64,000 nucleotides of DNA, taken from FEB-25 sp963822175. Its GTDB lineage: Bacteria; Chloroflexota; Anaerolineae; Anaerolineales; UBA4823. Under the pieces are notes generated by a model that saw only the letters and a program-made list of their open reading frames with translations, was not told the origin of the DNA and ran no database searches. Where the stretch lies: NCBI GenBank assembly GCA_963822175.1, contig CAWGGJ010000008.1:868001-932000 (forward strand), in the 5' to 3' direction. Shown one piece after another: positions 48,292-57,066 of the stretch. Position 1 is the first letter of the stretch. Each line of letters begins with the position of its first letter. Made by a program: the position numbers and the translations under genes.

Positions 48292-49641
48292 TTAATCCTC
48301 AACATATGGTACAAATTCAGCCCTCGCTATTCCTTGCTCAATGGCCTTTTGTGCCACGGCATGGGCTACTGCCTTATGCACGTTTTTATCCAACGGATTT
48401 GGAACCAACTCATCGGGTGGTGTCAGGTCGGCGATTGCAGTTGCCGCTGCCAGGTACATCTCGTGACTGATATGGGTGGCGTAAGAATCAACGGCACCCC
48501 TCAGGATACCTGGAAAACCGAGCACGTTATTCACTGATTTTCCATCTGCGGCGAAGGCTGCTCCCGCTCTTAGGGCGAGATCAGGATCGATCTCAGGAAC
48601 AGGATTGGATAATGCCAGGATGATCTGTCCTGTACGGATCATTTCAGGCTTGATGAGACCAGCAGCACCAGTGGTTGCGACCACCACTTCACATTCAGAC
48701 ATGATCTCCATGAGATTGGAACGTTTACCCCCATAACGCTCAAAGTATACCAGTGCGGTTTCCGATAGGTCTGCACCTAACACTGGATTTCCTGTAAGTT
48801 TCATCAACATTCGTCCGATTGCATTTCCAGCTGCGCCTAAACCGATCTGACCGATCTGCACTTTCTCGAGGCTTATTTTGGTGCTTCGACTTGCGGTCAT
48901 GAGGGCTGCGGTTGCAACAACAGCAGTCCCATGCTGGTCGTCGTGCATTACGGGGATATCCAACAGTGCTTGAAGTCGTTCTTCGATCTCAAAGCAACGT
49001 GGCGCTGAGATGTCTTCCAGTTGGATGGCTGAGAAAGTAGGAGCAATGGTTTGTACGGTCTCAATGATTTTATCGGGTTCTTTACTGTTAAGCAGGATGG
49101 GGACACCGGATAATCCGACCAGTGTCTCCATAAGCATGGCTTTACCTTCCATGACTGGCATGCCTGCTACTGGACCGATGTCACCTAATCCTAATACTGC
49201 AGTTCCATCGGTAACGATTGCAACGAGATGGCTGATGGCGGTGTACTGGCGTGCAAGTGAGGGATCTTTGGCAATTCGAAGGCACACCTCTGCCACTCCA
49301 GGCGTGTACACTCGACGTAAGACATATAAACTGTCCACCGATATCCGGCTGCGAATAGCAATTTTACCCTTCTGGTGAAGCTCCAATACTTCATCCCGAA
49401 CAGCCAGTATGCGTGTGCCTGGGTTGGATTCCATTGCCTGGAGCACACGATCCATATGTGGTTCATCTTCGGTGTATACTGAAATGTCACGCAGCGTATA
49501 GCGAGAAGTTTCCTGGATCAGCCGGACTTCTCCCACATCCCCACCTGCATCAGCTACAGCCACCAGCAAACGCCCTAACGTTCCAAGTTGTTGTTCGTTG
49601 CGCACCCGGATGGTACGCATGAATTTTTCGGTAGATTCCAT
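48292..49641 (-). CDS. Malic enzyme with N-terminal ACT-like domain
   Basis: Converts malate to pyruvate and CO2 with reduction of NAD(P). The first 80 residues (TIRVRNEQQLGTLGRLLVAV and VYTEDEPHMDRVLQ) look like an ACT regulatory domain that would bind an amino acid. The catalytic part has YTPGVAEVCLRIAKDPSLA with the catalytic Tyr, VTDGTAVLGLGDIGPVAGMP, GKAMLMETLVGLSGVPILL with the Lys, AIQLEDISAPRCFEIEERL with the metal-binding Glu-Asp, MHDDQHGTAVV and the nucleotide loop QIGLGAAGNAIG. Length 449 residues, the short MaeB/YtsJ-type. It lies in a co-directional block with the nucleoside kinase and carboxypeptidases, which may be coincidental. Confidence 0.9.
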   Translation of the reverse strand: MESTEKFMRTIRVRNEQQLGTLGRLLVAVADAGGDVGEVRLIQETSRYTLRDISVYTEDEPHMDRVLQAMESNPGTRILAVRDEVLELHQKGKIAIRSRISVDSLYVLRRVYTPGVAEVCLRIAKDPSLARQYTAISHLVAIVTDGTAVLGLGDIGPVAGMPVMEGKAMLMETLVGLSGVPILLNSKEPDKIIETVQTIAPTFSAIQLEDISAPRCFEIEERLQALLDIPVMHDDQHGTAVVATAALMTASRSTKISLEKVQIGQIGLGAAGNAIGRMLMKLTGNPVLGADLSETALVYFERYGGKRSNLMEIMSECEVVVATTGAAGLIKPEMIRTGQIILALSNPVPEIDPDLALRAGAAFAADGKSVNNVLGFPGILRGAVDSYATHISHEMYLAAATAIADLTPPDELVPNPLDKNVHKAVAHAVAQKAIEQGIARAEFVPYVED

Positions 49642-49663
49642 GGATATTACTCTATCCGAAGAA

Positions 49664-51406
49664 TTACTTTGTTGGATTCCACAGCTTAAATTCTTTCAGG
49701 ATGGAACCTCCGATGAACTCGCGGAGAATTGAATTGTCCGGGATGAGATCAGATGAAACTGGTTGGAACCATTCCAGAAGAGCCAGCATGCGTTTGGCTT
49801 CAATAAACTCACGCGTGCCAAACGGAACCTGGCGTAATAAGGGTTCTGCATAGGGTTTCAGCGCGGAGAGCTCATAAGCCAGTGCTGAATTGAACATGAT
49901 ATCGGCATTCTCCTGGAATGGAAAAATGTTTCGTTTTTCTCCTCTTTGGACTGACTCCCAGCGTTGAATCGTCTCTCGAGCGGTATAACCCCGCTCCCGT
50001 GCATCCCGAACGATACGGCGTACCAAACGCGTATCGGTAGTAGAGATACGGTTATGCCGGTCAAGATTGAGCTGGGTAAGGGCGGATGCATAAATACGAA
50101 AAGTTTGTTCGATAGGGAAGTTCGGTAAAAGCTCCGGATTCAATCCATGGATGCCTTCCAGGATGATAACCTGCCCTGGTTGAAGCTTGATCACCTCACC
50201 AGGTTCACGACGGCCTGTTCTGAAGTTATAACCCGGCATGCGCACACATTCTCCAGCCACCAGTCGGCGTAAATCCTGGGTAAGGTAATGTGTATCGACT
50301 GCTCCGAGTGATTTAAAATCAGGCTGACCATATTCGTCCTTTGGTGTTTTATCCCGGTCCACGAAATAGTTATCCATTTCCAAGGGGAATGGTGATATCC
50401 CCTGGGAAAGCAGTTGAATAGTCAGCCGTTTAGCGAGGGTGGTTTTTCCACTTGATGAAGGACCAGCAATTAATATGATGCGTACGGTCTTCGTGGGATC
50501 GGACTGCTCATACCTGGAGGTGATCTGCTCAGCTATATCTGCAACATGCTCTTCGTGGAGGGCTTCAGAGACAAGGATGATCTCATGAATACGCCCAGCA
50601 TCGATGGAATCATTTAATGCCCCAACACTGGCTATTCCGAGGCGATCCAGCCATTGTCCATAACGCCGGAATGTAGCCAGCAACTTTGGATAATTTGGCA
50701 TGGGTTGTAAAAGCGTCGGCAGATTTCGTCGGGGAAAATTGATCGTAAAACCACCATTGGTGGGGATCAAATTGAACCAACGCAGATAACCGGTAGATGG
50801 TACCATGTATCCATGATGATAATCCTGGTGGTCGCCCAACCGATAAAGGGTCAGATAATCTTTCTGACGGTGGGCCAATAAGCGTACTTTATCGGTGTAT
50901 CCCTTAGCATCGAAGTAGGCTACGGCCTCTTTCAACGGTATTTCGCGCTTGGTGAAAGGTAGATTTTCATCAGAGATGAAGCGCATATGCGCACATAACC
51001 CTGCCAACTCTTCATCAGAAAGAGGAGCATGGTCTTTAACTTCACAATAATACCCACCCGAAGAAACTGAATGATCTATCATCAGGGTTGCATCGGGATA
51101 AAGCTCTTCAAATGCTGATTCCAATAAAAAAGTCAGCGAACGGCGGTAGATGAGCATGCCATCGTTATCTTCCATGGAAATGGGGGTAACTTTTGAGTCC
51201 ATGTTAATCGGGAAGGTCAGCTCGCGTAGCTCATCATTAACAATTGCACCGACAATAGGAGCAGATTCTGCCGTTTCAAGAAGGGAGAGAAATTTCATCA
51301 CGGCTGCTCCCCGTGGGCCACAAATAACCCGCCCATCAGGTAAATGAATCTCGACAGTGGGGCGGGGGGGAACGAACTCAAATTCTGAAGTGTTGGAGTT
51401 CTCCAT
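49664..51406 (-). CDS. Nucleoside (uridine) kinase-like protein with TGS and tRNA-synthetase-like editing domain
   Basis: About 580 residues. The N-terminal TGS-like part (VEIHLPDGRVICGPRGAAVM) is followed by a segment similar to the threonyl-tRNA synthetase second additional domain (ATLMIDHSVSSGGYYCEVKD), and the C-terminal 280 residues are a uridine-kinase-type P-loop kinase: ILIAGPSSSGKTTLAKRLTI, MDNYFVDRDKTPKD, LEGIHGLNPELL and RHNRISTTDTRLVRRIVRDA. This fusion is known from Chloroflexota and some Firmicutes and Bacteroidetes as a putative nucleoside kinase. ATG at 51406 is preferred over a TTG at 51433 because the next residues start the domain; neither has a clear Shine-Dalgarno. The phosphate acceptor is not certain. 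Confidence 0.83.
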   Translation of the reverse strand: MENSNTSEFEFVPPRPTVEIHLPDGRVICGPRGAAVMKFLSLLETAESAPIVGAIVNDELRELTFPINMDSKVTPISMEDNDGMLIYRRSLTFLLESAFEELYPDATLMIDHSVSSGGYYCEVKDHAPLSDEELAGLCAHMRFISDENLPFTKREIPLKEAVAYFDAKGYTDKVRLLAHRQKDYLTLYRLGDHQDYHHGYMVPSTGYLRWFNLIPTNGGFTINFPRRNLPTLLQPMPNYPKLLATFRRYGQWLDRLGIASVGALNDSIDAGRIHEIILVSEALHEEHVADIAEQITSRYEQSDPTKTVRIILIAGPSSSGKTTLAKRLTIQLLSQGISPFPLEMDNYFVDRDKTPKDEYGQPDFKSLGAVDTHYLTQDLRRLVAGECVRMPGYNFRTGRREPGEVIKLQPGQVIILEGIHGLNPELLPNFPIEQTFRIYASALTQLNLDRHNRISTTDTRLVRRIVRDARERGYTARETIQRWESVQRGEKRNIFPFQENADIMFNSALAYELSALKPYAEPLLRQVPFGTREFIEAKRMLALLEWFQPVSSDLIPDNSILREFIGGSILKEFKLWNPTK

Positions 51407-51525
51407 CTGGTATGGAACCGATAAAGGTGTCAAACGGCAATTGTAACATTAAGTAATGCCATGGTAGATTAGGAGTTTAATCATCACCCAACAAAAATGT
51501 AATGAGATATGATCTTTTATTTTCA

Positions 51526-52383
51526 TCAGTGGTCGAATGGAGGGTGGAAACGAGGCTCCTTATTGAACAATAACCTGAGCTCTTGGAAATGCATATCAGG
51601 ATCCGCTGATATTTTTGCAATATCATCGTATTTGGCCAACTCAAATTTTGGCGGTAGCGGATCATTAAGATCGTTAGTCAGAAATCCCCAACCCCAATCC
51701 CAGGGCAGGATCTCGATTTTGTTTAAAGCAAGGAAATCACGGATAACATTTCCCCAAATGAACCACCATCCGTGCATGTCAAAGATCCCAAATTGATACG
51801 GATCGGCGATTCCTTCTCGGCACATCTGCCACGCCCGACCACCGGTGACGAATTGGTCCGAGGGCACATCCAGCGGATCGAAACGGATATCCAGGGCCTC
51901 AACTTGGAGAGAATCCAGCTGTGAATCAACCATGATCCATAGGTTCTCATCTGTATTCCAATATTCACATACCCAATGATCTTCAAAATGCTCTGGCAGG
52001 AAATATTTACTAAATCCACAACGTGCACGTGCAGGAACGCCTTGCTGTCGAAGGATGGCGGTCAGCAAAAGGCTAAAATCACGACAATTTCCGGCTTGCC
52101 GAAATTCGATATTGTTTTTTGCTGATAATGAGTCCGCCTTTCCCGCCTGAATAAGAGCTAATTTCTCAGATACCTTGCGTAAGTTTACAGTTTGTTTTTG
52201 TTCTTCTGTGAGCGAAACTCCATACCTTTCCAACCAGAAGATATGGATCATGTTATTTTGTACTATTTGACATAGGGATGAAATGTCTACAGTAATATTC
52301 GCCAAAAGGTAGGTGTACATTCCTGGATCGGTCATCCTACCATGAGATGCATAATAATTAACAGGATCATTGGATACAGTCAT
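51526..52383 (-). CDS. Transglutaminase-like (cysteine protease fold) domain protein
   Basis: About 285 residues. It contains the transglutaminase core Cys at AGNCRDFSLLLTAILRQQGV, the His at FEDHWVCEYWN and the Asp at WIMVDSQLD, in the usual order, with the cysteine preceded by an open NIEFRQ stretch. The C-terminal region (GWWFIWGNVIRDFLALNKIE) is rich in Trp. No signal peptide or membrane segment, so it acts in the cytoplasm or is not exported by Sec. The start at 52383 is an ATG; a TTG at 52398 is in frame. It lies after the gcv operon terminator. Function could be peptide hydrolysis or transfer; no substrate is known. Confidence 0.8.
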   Translation of the reverse strand: MTVSNDPVNYYASHGRMTDPGMYTYLLANITVDISSLCQIVQNNMIHIFWLERYGVSLTEEQKQTVNLRKVSEKLALIQAGKADSLSAKNNIEFRQAGNCRDFSLLLTAILRQQGVPARARCGFSKYFLPEHFEDHWVCEYWNTDENLWIMVDSQLDSLQVEALDIRFDPLDVPSDQFVTGGRAWQMCREGIADPYQFGIFDMHGWWFIWGNVIRDFLALNKIEILPWDWGWGFLTNDLNDPLPPKFELAKYDDIAKISADPDMHFQELRLLFNKEPRFHPPFDH

Positions 52384-52429
52384 GAGTTCATATCCCAAAT
52401 TGAAAAGTATATATTAAATACAAACAAAG

Positions 52430-52458
52430 AACCCTGGCCTCCAGTTGAAACCAGGGTT
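52430..52458 (-). terminator. Terminator of the gcv operon
   Basis: AACCCTGG and CCAGGGTT pair across a 13-base loop at 52430-52458. On the minus strand the second arm is followed by CTTTGTTTG, a weak T-rich tail. It lies 12 bases after the gcvPB stop at 52470. Confidence 0.65.
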
Positions 52459-52469
52459 TTTGAACTTAT

Positions 52470-53936
52470 TTATTTATCTATTGCAGAAACACCGCAGCAT
52501 AATACCAGCTCCTTGGCAGCTTTGACTTCATCCAACCTGCCAACTGGTGTTATATGGGGTGCTTCTTTGAGTAGAGCAGGCTCCTGGTGTGCTTCATCAG
52601 CAATTTTAATTAATGCCGCGGCAAATGCATCGAGAGTCTCCTTACTTTCTGTTTCTGTTGGCTCAATCATCAATGCTTCGTGGACGATGAGAGGGAAATA
52701 ATTAGTCGGAGGGTGGAATTTATAGTCCATCAGGCGTTTAGCGATATCGAGGGCATGAATTTCGGGTGCATCTGCCCATTGGCCTTCAACCACAAACTCA
52801 TGCATACATAGCCTGTCATATGGCAAATGGTAGGTCCCCTTGATGAGCGATAATAAGTAGTTGGCATTCAGCACTGCGTATTCAGAGATTGCACGTAGTC
52901 CCTCGCCGCCATGCATGCTTATATAAGTATATGCTCTGACAATCATGCCAAAATGACCGTGAAAAGATTTCATGCGCCCAATCGATTTAGGTGGAGTGAT
53001 AAAACCATAAAGTGGGGGCATCTCATCATCCCCTTCTTCAATAATGCCAACGACAGGTGTTGGCAAAAAATCCACCAGGTGTTTAGCCACACCAACCGGC
53101 CCGGAACCCGGTCCACCGCCGCCATGTGGGGTGGAGAAGGTCTTATGCAGGTTGAAATGCATCACGTCAAAACCCACGTCACCAGGGCGGACTATCCCAA
53201 GCAGAGCGTTTAAATTAGCTCCATCTCCATAAACCAGACCGCCTGCAGAGTGCACCAACCGGATTACATCTTCGACATGCTCATCGAAAAGTCCCAGGGT
53301 GTTAGGATTGGTCAGCATCAAGCCAGCTAAGGTATCGTCACATTCCAGTTTAAGAGTTTCAAGATCTACATTTCCACGCGAATCTGATCTAACCTCGACG
53401 ACCCTCATTCCGCTCATAGCAGAAGTAGCAGGGTTCGTCCCATGAGCTGAGTCAGGGATCAGGATTTTGTCGCGTTTGGCGTCCCCCCGTGATTGATGGT
53501 AAGCATTGATGATAAGTACCCCGGTTAACTCCCCATGAGCACCGGCAGCGGGTTGTAGAGTGATTCCAGCAAAGCCACCAATTTCCTTCAACATTTCCTG
53601 CAAGTTATACATCACCACCAGGTTACCCTGTACAGTTTCAACAGGTTGGAGTGGATGAGATAATGCAAATCCTGGGTACCTGGCGGTTTCTTCATTAATC
53701 TTCGGGTTGTACTTCATCGTACAGGAGCCAAGTGGATAATATCCGGTATCAATACTGTAATTCAGCTGAGAAAGGCGTGTATAGTGACGAATCACATCCA
53801 GCTCGGATAATTCTGGTAAGGGCAGATCCTCACGGATAAATTCCTTGGGTAAAGGATAGGTGGGCACATCGGGTTTGGGAAAATTTATTCCCTGCCGACC
53901 ACTTACCGAGATATCACATAATTGTGGCTCACCCAT
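52470..53936 (-). CDS. gcvPB: Glycine dehydrogenase (decarboxylating) subunit 2
   Basis: Subunit 2 of the split P protein, which decarboxylates glycine and passes the aminomethyl group to GcvH. The protein of 488 residues has YPLGSCTMKYNPKINEE near the start, QPAAGAHGELTGVLIINAYH, PDSAHGTNPATSAMSGMRVV, YGDGANLNALLGIVRPGDVG and HFNLHKTFSTPHGGGGPGSG, where the Lys binds pyridoxal phosphate. All match the family. Its ATG overlaps the gcvPA stop by eight bases. Together with gcvPA and gcvH it forms the riboswitch-controlled operon. GcvT is missing here and is found as a fusion at 36810-39929. Confidence 0.95.
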   Translation of the reverse strand: MGEPQLCDISVSGRQGINFPKPDVPTYPLPKEFIREDLPLPELSELDVIRHYTRLSQLNYSIDTGYYPLGSCTMKYNPKINEETARYPGFALSHPLQPVETVQGNLVVMYNLQEMLKEIGGFAGITLQPAAGAHGELTGVLIINAYHQSRGDAKRDKILIPDSAHGTNPATSAMSGMRVVEVRSDSRGNVDLETLKLECDDTLAGLMLTNPNTLGLFDEHVEDVIRLVHSAGGLVYGDGANLNALLGIVRPGDVGFDVMHFNLHKTFSTPHGGGGPGSGPVGVAKHLVDFLPTPVVGIIEEGDDEMPPLYGFITPPKSIGRMKSFHGHFGMIVRAYTYISMHGGEGLRAISEYAVLNANYLLSLIKGTYHLPYDRLCMHEFVVEGQWADAPEIHALDIAKRLMDYKFHPPTNYFPLIVHEALMIEPTETESKETLDAFAAALIKIADEAHQEPALLKEAPHITPVGRLDEVKAAKELVLCCGVSAIDK

Positions 53937-55277
53937 TGGTCACCTCCGATAAAACTTCCACCAGCTGATCTATCTGTTCACGGGAATTCATCTCTGTCAC
54001 AGCAATTAGCATATGATTTGATAATTGAGGATAATCCTGGCTCAAGTCATATCCACCCAGGATGTCATGCTCCAACAAGATATCATTAATTTCTGCAGCA
54101 GGAATTGGACAACGGATCACGAATTCGTTAAAAAAGTCGTTGGAGACCAGAGAGAATAGCCGGGCAAAATGGCGATTCGCTCAGCAGCATAGTGTGCTTT
54201 GTGGAAGCAAAGCTCAGCAACCTGATTTAATCCATTTTTACCTAACAAGCTTATATACACCGTGGAAGCAAGAGCCATTATTCCCTGGTTGGTGCAAATA
54301 TTAGAGGTTGCTTTTTCTCGGCGGATATGCTGTTCGCGGGCTGTCAGGGTGAGGACGTATGCTTTCTGTCCCCGATTATCAATTGTCTCACCTACAAGGC
54401 GCCCCGCCATCTTGCGGACAAATTCTTTACGCGTGGCAAATAATCCCAGGTAAGGTCCCCCGAAGGAGAGGGGGATTCCCAAAGGCTGTCCTTCACCGAT
54501 TACGATATCCGCGTTCATATCTCCAGGAGCTTTGAATAGACCAAGAGCAATTGGGTTGACAGATATGGCTAGTAATGCGCCATGGGCATGAACTGCATCA
54601 GCGAGTTTCGTATAGTCGTATACTCTGCCGAAGAAATCCGGATATTGCACCACAACCAGCGCTGTATCAGCATCAAGTAGATTGATCAACGTATCTGGAT
54701 GGGATTTCAAATCAGTTTGATGATCATCCCCTACCAGCACGATTGGTGAGCATTTTGTATAAGTGCGCACGGTATGTCGATATTGAGGATGCAATGCCGG
54801 TGAAAGGACGATTTTATTCCTTTTTCCACGATAATTAGCATAAGCCATATTTACTGCTTCTGCAACGGCTGTGGCTCCATCATAATGAGACGCATTACAG
54901 ACTTCCATTCCGGTAAGTGCAGCGATATTGCTCTGATATTCAAATATTGCCTGCAATGTACCTTGAGAAAGCTCAGGCTGGTAAGGTGTATAGGCAGTGA
55001 GAAATTCTCCACGCCTGATGACTGCATCTACCGCAGCTGGAACATAGTGATGATAGGCTCCAGCACCCAGGAAACACACCAGGTCGCCTGTGCTCTCATT
55101 TGCATTCGCCATCTCCTGCAGCTCAGCTGAAATTTCCATTTCGGTCTGCGCTGGAGGCAGGTGTAAATCAGGAAAGCGATATTTTTCTGGAACATCATCA
55201 AATAGATCTTCCAGCTTTTCAATGCCGACAGCTCGAAGCATTGCTTCCCTATCAGCATCTGTATGGGGAATAAACAT
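53929..55277 (-). CDS. gcvPA: Glycine dehydrogenase (decarboxylating) subunit 1 (frameshift near 54152)
   Basis: Subunit 1 of the split P protein. The start at 55277 reads MFIPHTDADREAMLRAVGIE, and characteristic stretches FLGAGAYHHYVPAAVDAVIR, FLTAYTPYQPELSQGTLQAI, YQSNIAALTGMEVCNASHYD and GEGQPLGIPLSFGGPYLGLF follow. At about 54152, in the repeat TCTCTCTGG, the frame shifts: the expected SLVSNDFFNEFVIRCP is read in the other frame, which continues to IPAAEINDILLEHDILGGYD and the stop at 53929. The total would be about 449 residues. A CT-repeat slip, or one missing base, would explain it. It is the only frameshift seen in the 32-64 kb part, so a sequencing error is likely. Confidence 0.9.
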
Positions 55278-55288
55278 GACTACTCCTA

Positions 55289-55675
55289 TTATTGTGACTG
55301 AACTAGTTTCTCGTATGCTGTAGAATCCAAAAGTGCATTCATTTCATCGAGATCACTGAGGTCAATTTTTATAATCCAGGCTATCCCATATGGATCGGTG
55401 TTAATTACTTCAGGTGTACCACTAAGTGCCTCATTTACCATAGTAACCTTACCAGTTACGGGAGAGTACACATCTGCAGCAGCTTTTACAGATTCGATTG
55501 TTGCAATGGTATCACCTTTATTTACCACATCACCTTCGTTGACGATTACTTCCGCAAAAACGATATCTGATAGTTGGTCTTGGGCATAATCGGATATGCC
55601 AACCGTACCAGTTTTTCCTTCAAGTCGTACCCATTCATTACTTTCTGTATATTTTAAATTTCCGGGGATATTCAT
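55289..55675 (-). CDS. gcvH: Glycine cleavage system H protein
   Basis: Shuttles the aminomethyl group on its lipoyl arm between the P, T and L proteins. The 128-residue protein starts MNIPGNLKYTESNEWVRLEG, contains GISDYAQDQLSDIVFAEV and TIATIESVKAAADVYSPVTG with the lipoylated Lys near residue 64, and ends LDSTAYEKLVQSQ. It is complete. It is the first gene of the operon, preceded by a tandem glycine riboswitch (55754-55989) and followed 11 bases later by gcvPA. Confidence 0.96.
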   Translation of the reverse strand: MNIPGNLKYTESNEWVRLEGKTGTVGISDYAQDQLSDIVFAEVIVNEGDVVNKGDTIATIESVKAAADVYSPVTGKVTMVNEALSGTPEVINTDPYGIAWIIKIDLSDLDEMNALLDSTAYEKLVQSQ

Positions 55676-55753
55676 ACTTAAGCCTCCTGTTTTTTGTGTG
55701 ATATAAATTTTAATCCGAACTTATAGATATACAAGGTGAAATAGTCACTGTTT

Positions 55754-55989
55754 AAAAACAAAAAGCACATGTATAAACCATGCGCCTCTGTCATGAACTT
55801 GGAGAAATGCATTCAGAGATGCGATTCCTTCCCGGATGCTTGCTCCATGGTGTCGATTATGACAACCCTATCGACATTTCAGAGATTGAATGGAACAAAG
55901 TCCTTCTACCTGAGAGTTTCGCCTGTATTTGATCTGCTACAGGTTTGCCCCTTCGGTGCCTGGATAGATCCAGATCTCTTCTTCGTTCC
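55754..55989 (-). ncRNA. Tandem glycine riboswitch with terminator, upstream of gcvH
   Basis: On the minus strand, aptamer 1 runs from 55989 to 55892. It is closed by a perfect stem GGAACGAAG/CTTTGTTCC and contains GGCACCGAAGGGGCAA and GAAACTCTCAGGTAGAAGGA, which are the core of glycine aptamers. Aptamer 2 runs about 55884-55786, closed by CTCTG/CAGAG, with a stem TGTCGAT/ATCGACA, a weaker core CACCATGGAGCAAGC, and GACAGAGGCG at its end. Right after it GCGCATG pairs with CATGTGC (wobble) and is followed by TTTTTGTTTTT, an intrinsic terminator (55754-55785) overlapping the aptamer 2 closing stem. Glycine binding would therefore favour read-through into gcvH-gcvPA-gcvPB. The second core is degenerate. 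Confidence 0.9.
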
Positions 55990-56032
55990 CAATATTTTCG
56001 AGGGCTAATTCTACGGTCAGGTAGAAGAAAAG

Positions 56033-56494
56033 TCAAGGTCTGGTCAATTCACCACGTACCCAATCGCCAATGAGCCAATATTTAAAATCCTGATGATTAT
56101 TACACTGAATGGCTCCCACGACACCGTATACCATTGCTGCTAAAGGTAATAATGAAATCACACAGGCTAAAGGTATACATAGGAGTCCGATAAGCACCAG
56201 TGAAGAGACACCAGTTAGAGCCCATGTTATACCTGCCAAAATACCTCCGCCGAACCACCAGACGAGTTGGAACACAAAAGACTGCATGGATTGATAAGCG
56301 ACGTATCTGGATCGATTCTTATAGAGTAGATAGATAATGAGGGCTGCAATTATCCCAAGGAAACCAGTAACCAGATTAAGTAATACGCTTAAATGTGCCA
56401 GCATCGCCCAGGTGCGTTCATCATCCGGAGAGAGTGGGGGTTCGGGATTTATAACAGTTGCTGGTAATTGATTTACGACTTCATTTTGATCCAT
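56033..56494 (-). CDS. DUF4870-type small membrane protein
   Basis: A 153-residue protein with an N-terminal polar part (PPLSPDDERTWAMLAHLSVL) and four hydrophobic segments, ending DFKYWLIGDWVRGELTRP. The pattern ERTWAMLAHLS and YVAYQSMQSFVFQ is that of DUF4870 (TIC20-like) proteins of unknown role. It lies next to a shorter relative (56566-56898), separated by a perfect hairpin. Its stop is 43 bases before the riboswitch of the gcv operon. It may be part of the same transcript as the relative. Confidence 0.75.
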   Translation of the reverse strand: MDQNEVVNQLPATVINPEPPLSPDDERTWAMLAHLSVLLNLVTGFLGIIAALIIYLLYKNRSRYVAYQSMQSFVFQLVWWFGGGILAGITWALTGVSSLVLIGLLCIPLACVISLLPLAAMVYGVVGAIQCNNHQDFKYWLIGDWVRGELTRP

Positions 56495-56515
56495 GGCAAA
56501 TTTCCCATATTATTT

Positions 56516-56550
56516 AACAACCCCGTCATTTTTTTTATGACGGGGTTGTT
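56516..56550. promoter_or_regulatory. 14-bp perfect hairpin between two membrane-protein genes
   Basis: AACAACCCCGTCAT (56516-56529) and ATGACGGGGTTGTT (56537-56550) pair around seven T. On the transcribed minus strand the loop is A7 and the stem ends UUGUU, which may act as a weak terminator. It begins 15 bases after the upstream stop at 56566. Confidence 0.7.
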
Positions 56551-56565
56551 CGAGTTCGTTGATGG

Positions 56566-56898
56566 TTATGCCCAACCCTGATTTTTAACAAAATTCGTCA
56601 CCACTGGAATAGTGACGTATTTTCCCTGGTATGACTGGACACCCCAGACGACCATAACTATCCAGATGATGGCGGGAATGCATCCACCGATGATGGTCCA
56701 ACCGAGGAGTATGGATAAAATAATTTCTATGATACCCATCACCAGCGCTTGTGCGTTGTGCGCCCGTATATAGGGGCGATTTTTCTTATCTTCCATAAAC
56801 AGAATAATAATGGGGAGAAGCGGAGATAGGATGTATGCTAGCAATGTCCATAGCTTATCATCACTGGTCACTTCAGTATTAATGGGTTGTTCAGTCAT
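56566..56898 (-). CDS. DUF4870-like small membrane protein
   Basis: A 110-residue protein with three hydrophobic segments. DDKLWTLLAYILSPLLPIII, NRPYIRAHNAQALVMGIIEI and IWIVMVVWGVQSYQGKYVTI are typical of the DUF4870 family, including the HNAQA motif. It is shorter than the neighbour downstream, with which it probably shares an origin. It lacks any sign of enzymatic function. The two small genes stand between the gcv and the regulatory operon, with a hairpin between them. Confidence 0.75.
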   Translation of the reverse strand: MTEQPINTEVTSDDKLWTLLAYILSPLLPIIILFMEDKKNRPYIRAHNAQALVMGIIEIILSILLGWTIIGGCIPAIIWIVMVVWGVQSYQGKYVTIPVVTNFVKNQGWA

Positions 56899-57066
56899 GT
56901 TACTTTGCCTCCAATGAATTAGGTTTGATTTATACCAGATAGTATCTGGGTTTTTCTTTTAACATATCTAGAGGAAAATCGGTCTATTTCCACAAAATCC
57001 TTATCGACACAATAGAAAACACCAAAAGAATTAATGGGTTACGATTTTTATTGATCTTGATGAATA

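Noticed and set aside
52470..55277. Split of GcvP in two genes considered as a gene break
   Set aside because: GcvPA and GcvPB are a normal two-gene form; only the frameshift inside gcvPA near 54152 is abnormal.
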